Source of the DNA: Albugo candida
Taxonomy: Eukaryota > Oomycota > Peronosporomycetes > Albuginales
Reading direction: 5' to 3'
DNA: 64,000 nucleotides
NCBI GenBank assembly: GCA_040437565.1
Contig: JBDOQK010000008.1
Location: forward strand, 62,001-126,000
The position numbers were made by a program, and so were the translations under genes. Of the stretch, positions 44,208-55,672 are shown piece by piece. Every line of letters starts with the position of its first letter. Positions within the stretch are counted from its first letter, which is position 1. The notes beneath the pieces were generated by a model, which searched no databases, had not been told where the DNA came from, and saw only the letters and a list, made by a program, of their open reading frames with translations.

Positions 44208-45798
44208 ATGGGAGCAACTTCCAGCACGCAGAAGCTCACCGTGGATTGTATCATCTTAATGGAGCAACTTGAACCAAGCCAGATCGAGAAAAAACAAAAA
44301 ATAAATATGCGTATCAGTATCGAGAGACAATTGAGACGAAAGTGGCCAACGTGTAAGGTTGTGGCGTTTGGATCCTCCGCAAGGTTTGTCGATTCATTAT
44401 CATGAATGATGATCACCCACGGAAGGATGCATGTGTAGTGGCTTTGGATTCGGTGGTAGCGATTTGGATTTGGCGATATTTTTCGAGGATGTGAACTTGC
44501 AGCAGTATCATCAGCTCACACAAGTAGAAAAGAGCGCAATCTTGACTCAGGCTGCAGCAAGTATTGACCGAGATTTTGAGATACAAGAGTATGTTCCTAG
44601 TGCACGAGTGCCCATACTTAAACTATGGAATGCTAGATATCAGGTAGGGTTTTTTGGTCGTATTCTAGTTGTGCAATCTGACGATATACTTATGCAATAG
44701 ATCGCTTGCGACCTTTGTGTTGGGGGAGTCCATATTTTACTCAACACTGCAATGATGCGGTATTATGGGGAGCTAGATCGACGTGTGCGTCCACTCGCTT
44801 TTGCTGTCAAGTACTGGGCCAAAAGTCGTGGGATCAATGACTCTAGTAATGGTACTTTAAGCTCTTACGGTAAGACGGTACCAGTTGCTCGATGGCAAGA
44901 CTTGTACCATTTACGTGATAATCATTGTACAGGGTATTGTTTGCTTGTGATATTTTATCTGCAATCTCGTTTCGGTCCAACAATGATGCCCTGCAGTAAA
45001 AGTGTGTTTGGAGATGCATTAACAACATTTGACGATTTCGTGGCTTTACCAGAAAAATTAGAAAACTTGCCATTAAATGAAAGCATCTTTGATCGTAGCA
45101 CAGCGCTTCATATCGACTCGGTTGGCTCACTGCTCCAAGGCTTTTTCAGCTTTTACGCATCCGAATTTGACATGGAAAAAAGTGTGGTAAGCGTACGGGA
45201 AGGGATAAAAACCTGCAAAGAAGCGAGGTGGGAGTATCAAGTCCCATGGAGAATCAGTATTGAAGATCCTTTCGAATCAGCTCATGACGTTGCCCGTGTC
45301 ATCTTCAGTCGACGAGGTCAAGAAGTTATCATGCAAGAATTCAGGCGCGCGAACGAGCTTTTGAAACTAGGCCATCGTCTTTGCGCAATCTATGATGTAG
45401 AAATGAGCTCATGGCAAGCTAGATCAAGCTGCTACATTTGCAACGGATCGGATCACACGGCTCGACAGTGTGCCTTACGAACGGGACGTTTGGACATCGG
45501 ACTGTCGTGCTGGTACTGTGGGGAGGCAGGTCACATGAAAGCTTCATGTCCTCATTTTCAATTTCTTTACATCCCAAAAGAATGTGTGCATGTGAATAAA
45601 ATCACAAGAATCAATGCGGCTTCTTTCGGCTCACTTTGGAGATCATCCTCACTGAGAAGCGATTCTCCAACACACTCTGTACGTAAGAAAAAAAAGTATC
45701 GTCATAACACGACAATGACTGCAAAGAGCCGTCGGGAAAACAATACAATACAGTGGAAACAATTGCCATGTCTTTCGTCAATGACAAAGCTCGGTTGA
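44208..45798 (+). CDS. Cid1/TUTase-type nucleotidyltransferase with two CCHC knuckles
   Basis: Four exons with in-phase joins (GSSA|SGFGFG, RYQ|IACDLC, SSYG|YCLLV). The polymerase-beta-type nucleotidyltransferase domain has the signature SGFGFGGSDLDLAIF with the catalytic DxD, and a third acidic residue in ACDLCV. The PAP-associated region includes LAFAVKYWAKSRGI and LLVIFYLQSRFGP. Two zinc knuckles follow, CYICNGSDHTARQC and CWYCGEAGHMKASC. This is the layout of non-canonical poly(A) polymerases and terminal uridylyltransferases (TUT4/7-like). Which nucleotide it adds cannot be told here. The C-terminus is basic, and the stop lies 11 nt before a gap. Confidence 0.88.
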
Positions 45799-45809
45799 AG
45801 TTTCCGTAG

Positions 45810-45909
45810 NNNNNNNNNNNNNNNNNNNNNNNNNNNNNNNNNNNNNNNNNNNNNNNNNNNNNNNNNNNNNNNNNNNNNNNNNNNNNNNNNNNNNNNNNNN
45901 NNNNNNNNN
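45810..45909. other. Assembly gap (100 N) with 27-bp flanking overlap
   Basis: Positions 45783-45809 and 45910-45936 are the same 27 bases (the end of the nucleotidyltransferase gene), so this gap too is an unmerged overlap. Confidence 0.85.
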
Positions 45910-46014
45910 GACAAAGCTCGGTTGAAGTTTCCGTAGGATTGTTATCAGTTAGGACAGCAATGTAACGAATGATATGAAATGTTATAACATTGTTCGATTG
46001 GCAAGCACGCTGTC

Positions 46015-47055
46015 ATGTCTGTACGCCGTAATGTCCGTCTTCGTCGCGAATATTTATATCGCAAGGGTTTAGAGGGCAAAGAGAAAGTACTTTACGAGCA
46101 TAAACAGAAACTGAAAGAAGCGATACGGAGTACACTACTTCTGTTTCCTTACTTTCATCATATGCTCAGTTTTTCTGATTCTCTGATTCTATAGGTGGTC
46201 GATCCATTCCAACCGAATTGAGGAATGTCGAGCAAAATTTACGACAGGAAATGGAGTTTGACGACGAAAAACATGAGAAACCAGTTGATACAATTGACGA
46301 CGAGTACAGAAACGCAGGAATATTCGATCCCAAGATCGCGATCACAACGTCACGGGATCCAAGCTCTCGACTCAAACAATTCGCCCAAGAGCTTCGCGTC
46401 ATCATTCCAAATGCCGTTCGATTGAACCGTGGAGCTCACACAATCATAAATGTGCGTACATTGTGTCCGTATTGAAAGATCTATCCGCCAAATAACAATC
46501 CAATTCTTCAGCTCGTAGAAAGCGCTCGTAGTAATGAATTCTCAGATCTGATTCTGGTCACGGAAACTCGTGGCGAACCCGATGGATTAGTCGTTTGCCA
46601 CCTTCCATTCGGTCCAACAGCCTATTTCTCCTTGAGCAATACGGTCTTACGGCATGACATTGAAGATCGTGCCACCATTTCTGAAGCGTACCCCCATCTG
46701 ATTCTGAATCAGTTTGAAACTGCACTGGTACGTCACATTTGTCATTCCTATGCTCTTCCTCACGTGCGATTTCCTTCAGGGTCGTCGAGTAGCCAGTATT
46801 TTAAAGCATTTATTCCCTGTCCCCAAGACCGATTCCAAAAGAGTTATCACATTCGCAAATGACCACGACTTTATCTCCTTTCGTCACCACACATTCCGAA
46901 AGCAGGGCAAGCAAGTGGAGCTCTCTGAATGTGGCCCTCGATTTGAATTGCAATTGTACCAGATCAAATTGGGAACGTGCGACCAAAAAGAAGCCGAAAA
47001 CGAATGGGTCTTACGGCCGTACATGAATTCTGCCAAAAATCGAAACCATTTATAA
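46015..47055 (+). CDS. IMP4: U3 snoRNP protein IMP4 (Brix domain)
   Basis: Multi-exon Brix-domain protein. RREYLYRKGLEGKEKVLYE is the family N-terminus, followed by DPKIAITTSRDPSSRLKQFA, IPNAVRLNRGAHTII, FSDLILVTETRGEPDGLVV, LPFGPTAYFSLSN and GRRVASILKHLFPVPKTDS. IMP4 with IMP3 and MPP10 bridges U3 snoRNA to pre-18S rRNA in the small-subunit processome. Start is ATG 46015 (MSVRRNVRLRREY). At least three introns occur, all short. It lies 41 nt upstream of the convergent myosin gene's end. Confidence 0.93.
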
Positions 47056-47096
47056 CATTTCAATAGACTTTTCTCCATCAAGCCCCGTTACTTCTG

Positions 47097-50000
47097 TTAC
47101 AGCATCACATTGATATCGGCTTGGAGAAATGAGTCACCGGGTATCCTCGCCAGAATCCTACTAAATGGATCCACTGGAGGAGCGTACATCTCAAAGGTGA
47201 TGGAAGCGCTTGTGATGTTACTGAGATCCAATCTGAAGAATGTCCAACATCCGACTTCCTCCTCCTTACTCACCGTATTCTGATGACGAAGTTCCATTAC
47301 CGCAAAAGTGCCTACAAAGCCACAATGAAAAACAGCTTCTCCTTATCGAAAAATCACCCATACCTTGCATCAAATGCTCCAGTGGATGCTGGAGGTACCA
47401 TGTGTTTCCAAACCACCAGTAATTCGTCCCAGATTGGATCAACGACCTCGGAGTATGCTGAGGCTTTTCGACAATGCTTCCTCTGAAATCGACCGTATAC
47501 AAGCAAAAGTGTGGAGTTTCCATGAGCGGGCCTGTAGCGACTGCCACTGCACCAAGGAACACACCAATGTACGTGCTGTCAGGCAAATGGAAGGGACACC
47601 TTAGCAATGGCTCGTGTTCAGTCGGAGAGGTCGAATGAAGCTGTAGTAATTCTCTCATTTCATCGTCTTGTGTGAGGTCGCATGGACTTTGCCCATTCAA
47701 ATTCTTCACATCCAATGCCGCCCCTTTTTTGATCAACGTCTCCACCAAATCGTATCGATACAGCGACACCGCGTAATGGAGTGCGGTATCGCCATTCCCA
47801 TCGACAGCATTTATGTCCGCCCCCGCCTCAATGAGCCACACACAAACTTTGACAGCTTCAAATCCTTCATCGTCCTCGTTCTGAACCGCACAATGAAGAC
47901 TGATGAGTCCTGAGCCATTGGTCGTATTCACAAAATCTCGGCGCGAGCACCCATCAATACCAATCATATTCGCATTTGGCGGCACATTCGTAATGACTCG
48001 AACGCCTTTTACTTTGCGTATAGCCGCCATCCATTCCAGCACAATGCTATCGTTATCGGCGACAAAAGAGATCACACCTTCGGGGTTTCGAGAGCTCAGA
48101 AGCCTCGGCGATTGGATCTCAAATCCATACGCCACATGCGATAATCGTTTGATGGCTGTGTCACACAAATCGACGATTTTCAAAGGGATTTTATCCTTTG
48201 CAGTTTTGTAGAATGAGAGACACACTTGATCCACGACCACATACCGTTTGGTCGCCCATCGATTCCCACTGGCTTTGCGTAAATATCCTTCTTTGTACAC
48301 TTGTAGCACTATCGTATGCTGGGAAGAGAATGACGTGAGACGCTGGAGGTTCCCAGTTGGTGTCGATGAAATCAGCATTCGACGAGTCCGGCGTTTTGTT
48401 GGAGCGTTCTCGCCATTCTTGGAAGCAATGGGCGATGATAATTCAGGACCTGACAGATGTCGGTGGTACATTCGCGATTTCACGTCCACGGGATCGTCAA
48501 TTGTCTCCTCTGTTGTCGCACTGCTTCCCCGCAGATCGTATTCCGAAAGCCCGCTACTCGAGGAATTTGGACTGGAAATCCGATTTGCAGCCATCGCAAG
48601 AAGCTGAATCATATCCATATGCGCTAATTGGCAAGCGTAATGCAGCGGTGTGTTCCCCAAAGCGTCCTTACTGTGCACCAAATTCTCCATATTCGAGTTC
48701 TCTTCCAAGACAAATCGCGCCAAATTCTGATCGCCATTTCGAGCGGCGATATGGACCAGCGACATCATTTGCTGGTTGCGTATGCGCAGTATATTGGGAA
48801 GATCTCGCGCGATGGCTTGGACCTGAGCAGTATCGTACTCGATGGCAGCGTGAAATAGGCTTTGGGTCTTTTTTTTAAGGCGAAATCGCGTCAGGTAGCC
48901 GGCGATTACACTCACGAGAACTTGAAGAGCTTTACGACGCTGAGTCGCGCAACGTCTGCCAATTGTACGACGAGCGAGGGTTTGGATAAGAATGATTCGA
49001 TGGCGAGTACGATGATATCGGTGACGTTCCAATGAGCCTCGAAGGAACGCTTGCATCAAAGTCGCCTTTGCTCGGCATTTTAGAAATGCCCGTCGTGCGA
49101 GGTACTTTCGAGTCCATTTCTGAATGTTCACAGCCATTTCTTTCGCCTTTAGAAATTGGTTTCGCTTCATCATACGTCGAGTATGAGATTGCAGACGACA
49201 AATGCTCCATATCGTCTGTTTGTACAGCGCGCGTTGGACAAATCGGTGCCAAAGTGCTTGGAATCGAATAAAGCCACGCCTTTGAATGCGATATTTTGCG
49301 CGGATACTTTTCATCCGTACGATCGACTGACACAATACGACGCGATGATACTCCTTCCGATACGTTTGTTTCGCGGCCAGCATCCGGAAAATCGCTTGGA
49401 CTCGTATGGCCATTCGTTTCTCACGTAGAAAGCGCCGACGAACGAGGCCTCGGCGGATCATAGACTGAGACTTGATCGTAGCATTTCTTCCCTTTACGTA
49501 CTCCGTCCGGACTTTATAGGCTCGTATGCACGCTTGGATCCTTGTGACTTGCCGTATCGTACGCTTGTATCGATTTCGAGCAAGAAACCCTCGTGCAAGA
49601 CTTGCTATTTGGACTTGAGCGAGATTCTGCTTGAGTGCGCGCATCCTGGCGCTTTTTCCGTATTTGAGTCGAGCAAGAAAACCTCTTCCAGCCGCATGTA
49701 AGCAGAGAGCAGAACGTTTCTTCGACAGATACGTTGCTCGAGCTTGGAACCCTTTGTAGCGGGATGCGATACGACAGGCTGCATCGCGTTGGTCTCGATA
49801 CAGTCGATATTGATGCCACATTCGTGCGGCGCTGGCGATCGCTGTTGCTGCTTTTTTCTGTCTCCGAAAAGCTTTGCGGGCTAAATGCATTCGGAATACT
49901 GACCCAACTTTTGTGCTTGCATTTGGAAGGTTTCGGAGGTACCACGCATATCGTCTAGCTATTCGTCCACGCACACGACTCTGAACGATGATAACACGCT

Positions 50001-52824
50001 TCCGAATGCTTTGGTATCGCCGATTTTGCAAGAAGGCTCGAGCCAGAGCGTTCAGTCGAGTGACACATCGACAAAGTCGTAAGAAATTTCTTCTCGCCAA
50101 ACTCATTCGAAGCATTGCCTGCGTCCAAACGATTAGCGCATACATCTTCCGATATCTTATCCGTTGCCGAATTCCACGCTCGTACTTTTGTATCGTCGTC
50201 GCTGCATTTTCTTTGAGTGTTCGAACACGTTGATCCAATAATCGAAGTTGTCCATCGCGAAGAAATACCTTTCGATGTCCTAATTGCCAATTTTCACGCT
50301 GTAAATGCCACAGAATTCTCTCACAAAGATCCTTATCGCTGCATAAACAGCTTTGCTGGCCAAAACGACCCGTTCGTGTGAGGATCTCATAAGTCGAGTA
50401 AAACTCACGAAATAAACGCCGGACGGGGTACCCAGACCTTCGAATATGAACAGTTTCCATGACACCGAGGTAGATAAGCTGATCCAGGATCAAATTCGCA
50501 TTCCATCCCTGTGGGAACCGTAGATTGTTGGGCTTGACACATCGAATGTATGACGGGGCTGTGGCTCTGAGTTCCTGCATAAGATGAGCCATTTGATCGC
50601 GAAATTTCCGTCCGACTGTCATTGTTCCCATCATTTTATTTGAGCATTTTCGAGGTCTTCGCATTCCATGCGCATTACCGGAATTACGCGAGTGTCCCGA
50701 TTGTGATGCGATAATTGGATTTTTGCTCAAATTAACTGGAAACAATTCACGTAGAAATTCAAGTTTGGAGTTGTGGACGAGAGATATGAGATCATGATGG
50801 AGCGAGTCGTCATTCTTCTCCAAAAAGCCCGTGATCGAGTATGTCACTTTGCCAGCATAGTGCTCAATGATGAATTGATCGTTTGCAAAACGCGGTTTAG
50901 AGTAATACGAGCCAGAGTGATTCAGATGCGTCTGATGAAGCTTTTTGATGAAATTCTCGTCGCTAGCACGTCGACCGAGTAACGCTTGTTCGTCCAAAAG
51001 AGGAAGAATACCGATAGGTTTCTTATCGATCAATTCCAAACACGGCGTGTTGTCTTTGAATTCGAGTCGCGAGAAATCGATTCCTTCGTCCACGTAAACT
51101 TGCTGCTCATATACAAAGACGTGCTGGTTGAATTGCTGTTGGAGCATTTCGTTAGCATAATTGATACAAAGCTGTTCAAAAGAATTCGATTGTAGAATTT
51201 CAAAACCGAAAATATCTAAAATCCCAATGAATTTCTGATTATTTGATAATGCTACATGCTCCTCTTCAGACGTCATCGTTTGTAGCTTGGATCCATTCGT
51301 CTCCAGAAAAGCATTCGCTTGACTTGCCAGATCCTTGGTCGACTTGTTTATTTGGACCACAAGCCAGTCAAATAGCTTACTGAATACATCTTTAGCGAGT
51401 CCATTCCGGGATTTCGCAGCTTCTATTGCATTAAGTGAGATTTCAGCCACACTTCCACGAGCTCCAGCCGACATTGTTCGTTTTGTGAGAGCAAAATCCA
51501 GCTCGGACGGCTTAACTTGCAAGATTCCAGCCAGCTCTGCTACTTGCATAGGATCCTGGCAATACGCTTCAAATTTGGCGTTTTCTTTGAACGAAATGTT
51601 GCCGAGTTTGAGTACGACCGCTACCAGCGTGAAAATGGAAAAGTACGTTTCTTTCGAAATTCCAATGGTTTCCATGGCTTCTGTGACATACTTGAATTCT
51701 TTTTTGTCGTTGATTTCAGGACACTGTATACATTTTCCTTGATTCAGATAGCAGTAGTCATTGGCTGGTAGTAAACAGAGCTTTTCCTTGTCTGGAGGCG
51801 AAAGACCGGCACATAACTGATAGAAAATGTGATAATTGCGTTCAGATTCAGCACAACCGACGATTCTGGACTTTTCGAGTAGAAAGTGGGAAGTGGTCGC
51901 ACCGCTGATGGTACCATCAGAGTGGTAGAAAATCTTGATGAATTTCCCAAAACGTGAACTATTGTCGTTACGTATTGTTTTTGCATTGCCAAATGCCTCT
52001 AGAATGGGATTACTGTGCAGTACACACTGCTCCACACTTGACGTGCTCTTGTATTTTGTATTATAGTTTTTATTGGATGAAACGGTATTCCTCAAGACTG
52101 TGTTGAGTTCATTGAGGGTCGATGGATTTTCGGACTGTAAAATTGAAGATTCGAGATACGATTCACGTTTCCCATGTTCGCTTATGTTTGCCAAATACTA
52201 TACAAAAAATTAAAAAGTCGGAACGTGTAGCGTATAGTGACCTAATATACCTGCATGATATATTTCGACGCTTCAGTCTTACCGGCTCCAGACTCTCCGG
52301 AGATCAAAATTGATTGGCATTTTCCCTGTGCACAAAGCGCATGATACGCGTTATGTGCGGTCGTGTATACGTGAGGAATTGGGTGTTTAGCTCTCTCTAA
52401 GGGATCCACATCTTGGATATTGTATAGCATCGGAATGGTTTTGTAAGGATTAATGGAAATAAGGATATCGCCCGTAAATGTCTACAGAATCGGATTGAGC
52501 AAAGTTGTAAACAGGTGGTCTTCAAAAAAAGTAAATACGTGCATAGATCTTATCAGATAGATAGCGACGACGAAGCAGATCGAGAAGTGGAGCTTGATGC
52601 AAATTATCCATTTCAGATAAGTTACTGAGATCCAGTCCGTGTGTTGGATCGTAAGGATGTACTTGATCGCTGGTAAGCGTTTGTTCTTCATCTGTTCCTG
52701 AGACTACTACATGAAGGGTAGTACCTTCATCTTCTACGATTGTGCCTAATTGCCATACACTACGAGGATCTGGACACCAGACTCGCTCTCCTTCTTTTCG
52801 TATGGACCGTTTCGAAGCATCCAT
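47097..52824 (-). CDS. Large myosin: motor, ~18 IQ motifs, ankyrin, PH, ankyrin
   Basis: Four exons (52824-52543, 52481-52251, 52197-47364, 47311-47097) total 5562 nt, 1853 residues, in phase. The N-terminal SH3-like part reads GERVWCPDPRSVWQLG. The motor has LSEMDNLHQAPLLDLL, P-loop GESGAGKTE, switch I NDNSSRFGKF, switch II DIFGFE and RCVKPNN. Next come about 18 IQ-type motifs (such as VIIVQSRVRGRIARRYA, IQACIRAYKVRTEY). Then ankyrin repeats (LGNTPLHYACQLAHMD), a PH domain (KEGYLRKASGNRW, WMAAIRKVKG), more ankyrin repeats (GNGDTALHYAVSLY) and a short C-terminal exon. The first intron (52482-52542) appears to be GC-AG. Ankyrin/PH myosins are typical of oomycetes and likely move on membranes. 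Confidence 0.93.
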
Positions 52825-53278
52825 CAGACTGGTCAAAATCACTTTTTTGGTGATAAGAAAAGACTAATTGACGGTAATTAACAGGGAGTTACCATCCAAA
52901 TAAATCAAGTGTGTCGGCATAAATTAAAACGCTTCTAAACACTGAACTGTAGAGATTTGTAATTGTTTCAGCTATCAATGCGTTCCACCATAACCGTGCG
53001 ACCGAATTTATAACATCTAAGTTTCCATCAACGTACATCTTCAGCGTTCATTTATAGAGTTCTTTCATGTACTTGATTTTGCAATGCGACAGTTGCCAAA
53101 AGTCATCGCTACAGTCATTGGTGAAGTCGACTTCCAGTTATCTGGTATCCAAAACATTTGGCTGTGCAGTTGGCGACGGTTGGCAAAGATCATTTAGATT
53201 CATTTCTATACACTGACGCCTGCATTGAATATCGTGCCTCTGAACCAATACGTTACTCATTTCCAATTTTTACTAAAG
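52825..53278. other. Intergenic between myosin and first GST (454 nt)
   Basis: Outward-facing starts on both sides. Besides the initiator-like element at 53256 (separate entry) nothing was recognised. Confidence 0.5.
53256..53270 (+). promoter_or_regulatory. Oomycete-type initiator upstream of GST copy 1
   Basis: CTCATTTCCAATTTT, 23 nt before the ATG measured from its first base. It closely fits the published oomycete Inr consensus YTCATTYYNCAWTTT. Confidence 0.65.
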
Positions 53279-53878
53279 ATGCCACCGTCTCTAAAATTGG
53301 TATACTTTGACCTCAAAGGACGTGCTGAGTTAGCTCGCCTTTGCTTTGCTTACGGGAAGATCCCGTTTGAAGATAAGCGACTAAGTAAAGAAGAATTTGG
53401 TGCTGTAAAACCAAAACTACCGCTCGGTCAAGTTCCAGTGCTACATATCAATGAAGTTGTCTACCCGGAAAGCGCTGCGATTGCCCGTTATGCTGCACAA
53501 TTATCGGGACTTTATCCTACTGAACCACAAGAAATAATTAAAGTGGAAGCGGTTATTGGCTCCTTTCAGGAACTCTTGGCACCGGTAACGCAAATTCGAT
53601 ACTTCAATCTAGAAGAATCAGATAAAGCTGCAAAAACGAAACAAGTGTTGGAAGTTCTTTTACCCAAGATTTTCTCATGGTGTCAAAGTATTTCAGGCGA
53701 AAAATACATTTTGGGTAATAAGATTTCTCTCGCGGATGTTGCGATTTTCGATATGGTGGAAAACTTTTTAAGTGGAGTTTCGGGTTTTGATGCATCAAAA
53801 TATGCAAAGATTGAGGGTATCAAAAATCACGTTAAAGCTGAGCCGACGATCGCGGCCTATCTGAGTAAACAAAGTTGA
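53279..53878 (+). CDS. Sigma-like glutathione S-transferase, copy 1 (most divergent)
   Basis: Intronless, 199 residues. The N-terminal thioredoxin-like half has LKLVYFDLKGRAELARL with the catalytic Tyr 9, PFEDKRLSKEEF, LPLGQVPVL with the cis-Pro, and YPESAAIARYAAQL, which binds glutathione. Here the usual QS pair is ES. The C-terminal helical half has ISLADVAIFDMVEN. This is the sigma/prostaglandin-D-synthase-like GST type. It conjugates glutathione to electrophiles or detoxifies peroxides. It is the first of five tandem copies and the least similar to the others. Confidence 0.9.
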   Translation: MPPSLKLVYFDLKGRAELARLCFAYGKIPFEDKRLSKEEFGAVKPKLPLGQVPVLHINEVVYPESAAIARYAAQLSGLYPTEPQEIIKVEAVIGSFQELLAPVTQIRYFNLEESDKAAKTKQVLEVLLPKIFSWCQSISGEKYILGNKISLADVAIFDMVENFLSGVSGFDASKYAKIEGIKNHVKAEPTIAAYLSKQS

Positions 53879-55066
53879 ATCAGGGCATGGCTATCATTGT
53901 CTTTTAAACGTATATTGTGTAGTCAAATATCGACTTAGCCTCAGCAGCGAACACGTTACGCCTTGTCGACGTCTGGTTAATTTTTTAGTACTACTCGATC
54001 GCGTTTGAGACTTTTCGCAACAGTATTTCTGTAATATTAATACTGCAGGATGCTTTCGTCCGCTGCTGCGATGCTCCACAAATATGTCCTGACTAGGATG
54101 CACGACTTGACCACTTGTAAGCTCAGGCTGAGGCGACTAAGCTTACAGTGGCAATGACGTGCGTGGTAAGTACCATTTGCGATCAATCCAAGCAATGTAG
54201 CTCATTATACGACAACTTGCGTCAATATGATGCGACTATTGTGCGCATTATAGACCACATGCTATGCACATCAATTTCTGTGTGGAATGAGATAGATGCC
54301 CGACTGAGCCTACAGCTTTAACTGTTACTTTATCAACTTGCTACAGTTGAAAATGTGTTGAGCGTCATCACACCCTTGATGGTGACCGTGTTCTTTGTAA
54401 TATAGAGCTAACAGTTAACTAAGCAAGCAATCTTGTAATATCCGGTTCTATCCCGATAGCGCAAGTGTTTTGGAAGGAAAATAAACGAAATCGATTCGTA
54501 AAGTGCACATTTCTTTGGCACATGATTATAGTTGAATTGGTGTTGATTCTTACATAATAGCGGGGTGCCTATGCAATTAAATTTCGAATCGAGTTAAAGA
54601 AGACATGCACCACAAGTACAGTTGAATTTGAGCCAGATGTAGATTTTATTTCAAAATCAGCCATCTCAAGTGACGTCCCGACATTCTGCGGGAGTTGAAC
54701 CTCGTAACAAATTTATCTTAGATCGTATTCTACAATAAAAATGCTTTTCACAGATGATTATTATCATTACACTTTATTACATGATAAGCGCACGTAAACA
54801 AGCGATGCGCGTACGTTAGTACATTCTTCCAATCATAATATAGTGAACCTTAGCTACTTGCGCGTAACCCCAAATTCCACGATATGCTGATTATGCAAAA
54901 ATATATCGAAAGAATCAGAAAATGTACCCAATCTAGTAAATTTGAAAGAAATCCTTCTTGATTCCTATTGGATTATGAAATACTCAACATTTATTTGTGT
55001 AAACTTTCCAGATCTTTTGCAATTTAAACTATTTCTCCAGAGCTCATTTTTGAACTTTTCGTCAAG
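53879..55066. other. Gene-free interval (1188 nt) between GST copies 1 and 2
   Basis: AT-rich, with no credible open frame. A segment 54541-54709 starts TGTT and ends AACA on the plus strand, like a small solo LTR, but I see no target-site duplication and do not call it. Confidence 0.5.
55043..55059 (+). promoter_or_regulatory. Initiator-like element upstream of GST copy 2
   Basis: CTCATTTTTGAACTTTT, 24 nt before the ATG. It fits the oomycete Inr more loosely than copy 1. Confidence 0.55.
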
Positions 55067-55672
55067 ATGTCACCACAACCCAAAATCAAACTAGTTTACT
55101 TCAATATCGAAGGGCGTGGTGAAATTATCCGCCTTTGCTTTGCACATGGTAAAGTGCCTTTTGAAGACAAACGATTAAGCGGTGAAGAATTTGGCGCATT
55201 AAAACCATCACTCCCACTGGGCCAAGTTCCTGTGCTGCACGTCGATGATACTGTTTATTCGCAAAGCATGGCCATGGCCCGCTATGCTGCCAGCCTATCG
55301 GGCATCTATCCAAAGGATGCGTCGAAAGTCCTTCGAGTAGAATCAGTACTTGGATGTTACGATGAGATGGTAAGCGCCATTGTAGAGATTTTATTTCTCA
55401 TTCCAGATGAAGCAACCAAAGCAGCAAAGACGAAGGAAATGGCAGAGAAAAAAACACCCCTGGTACTTTCTTATATACAGAGTTTGGTGATTGGAAAATT
55501 TGTTTTGGGTGATGAGATCTCGATAGCGGATATAGCGATACTCTGCGTGGTGGATTATTACTTACTTGCAATTAAGGGGTTTGATATATCCAAATACCCA
55601 AAGATCGCGAGTGTCATAAGTAACGTCAAAGCCGAACCAAGTATTGCTGAATATCTTAGCAGAAAAGGCTGA
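55067..55672 (+). CDS. Sigma-like glutathione S-transferase, copy 2
   Basis: Intronless, 201 residues. IKLVYFNIEGRGEIIRL (catalytic Tyr 11), PFEDKRLSGEEF, LPLGQVPVLHVDD, YSQSMAMARYAASL with the Gln-Ser glutathione-binding pair, and ISIADIAILCVVDYY in the C-terminal domain. Two extra residues at the N-terminus (MSPQPK) distinguish it. The bases just after the stop (TGATTGTAGT) are shared with copies 4 and 5, supporting tandem duplication. Confidence 0.92.
   Translation: MSPQPKIKLVYFNIEGRGEIIRLCFAHGKVPFEDKRLSGEEFGALKPSLPLGQVPVLHVDDTVYSQSMAMARYAASLSGIYPKDASKVLRVESVLGCYDEMVSAIVEILFLIPDEATKAAKTKEMAEKKTPLVLSYIQSLVIGKFVLGDEISIADIAILCVVDYYLLAIKGFDISKYPKIASVISNVKAEPSIAEYLSRKG

Noticed and set aside
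47266-47310. Myosin ending with ...CRHFCGNGTSSSEYGE at 47266.
   Set aside because: A 52-nt GTATGG...TTGTAG intron joins in phase to a further exon with a more protein-like tail, ending at 47097.
54541-54709. A 169-bp segment bounded by TGTT and AACA, with a PBS-like GGTTCAACTCC on the minus strand, resembling a small solo LTR.
   Set aside because: No target-site duplication, no second copy in the window and no internal region. The ends could be chance in AT-rich DNA.
54680-54720. tRNA B-box-like GAGGTTCAACTCC on the minus strand.
   Set aside because: The T-arm stem does not pair, and no A box or anticodon arm is found upstream.
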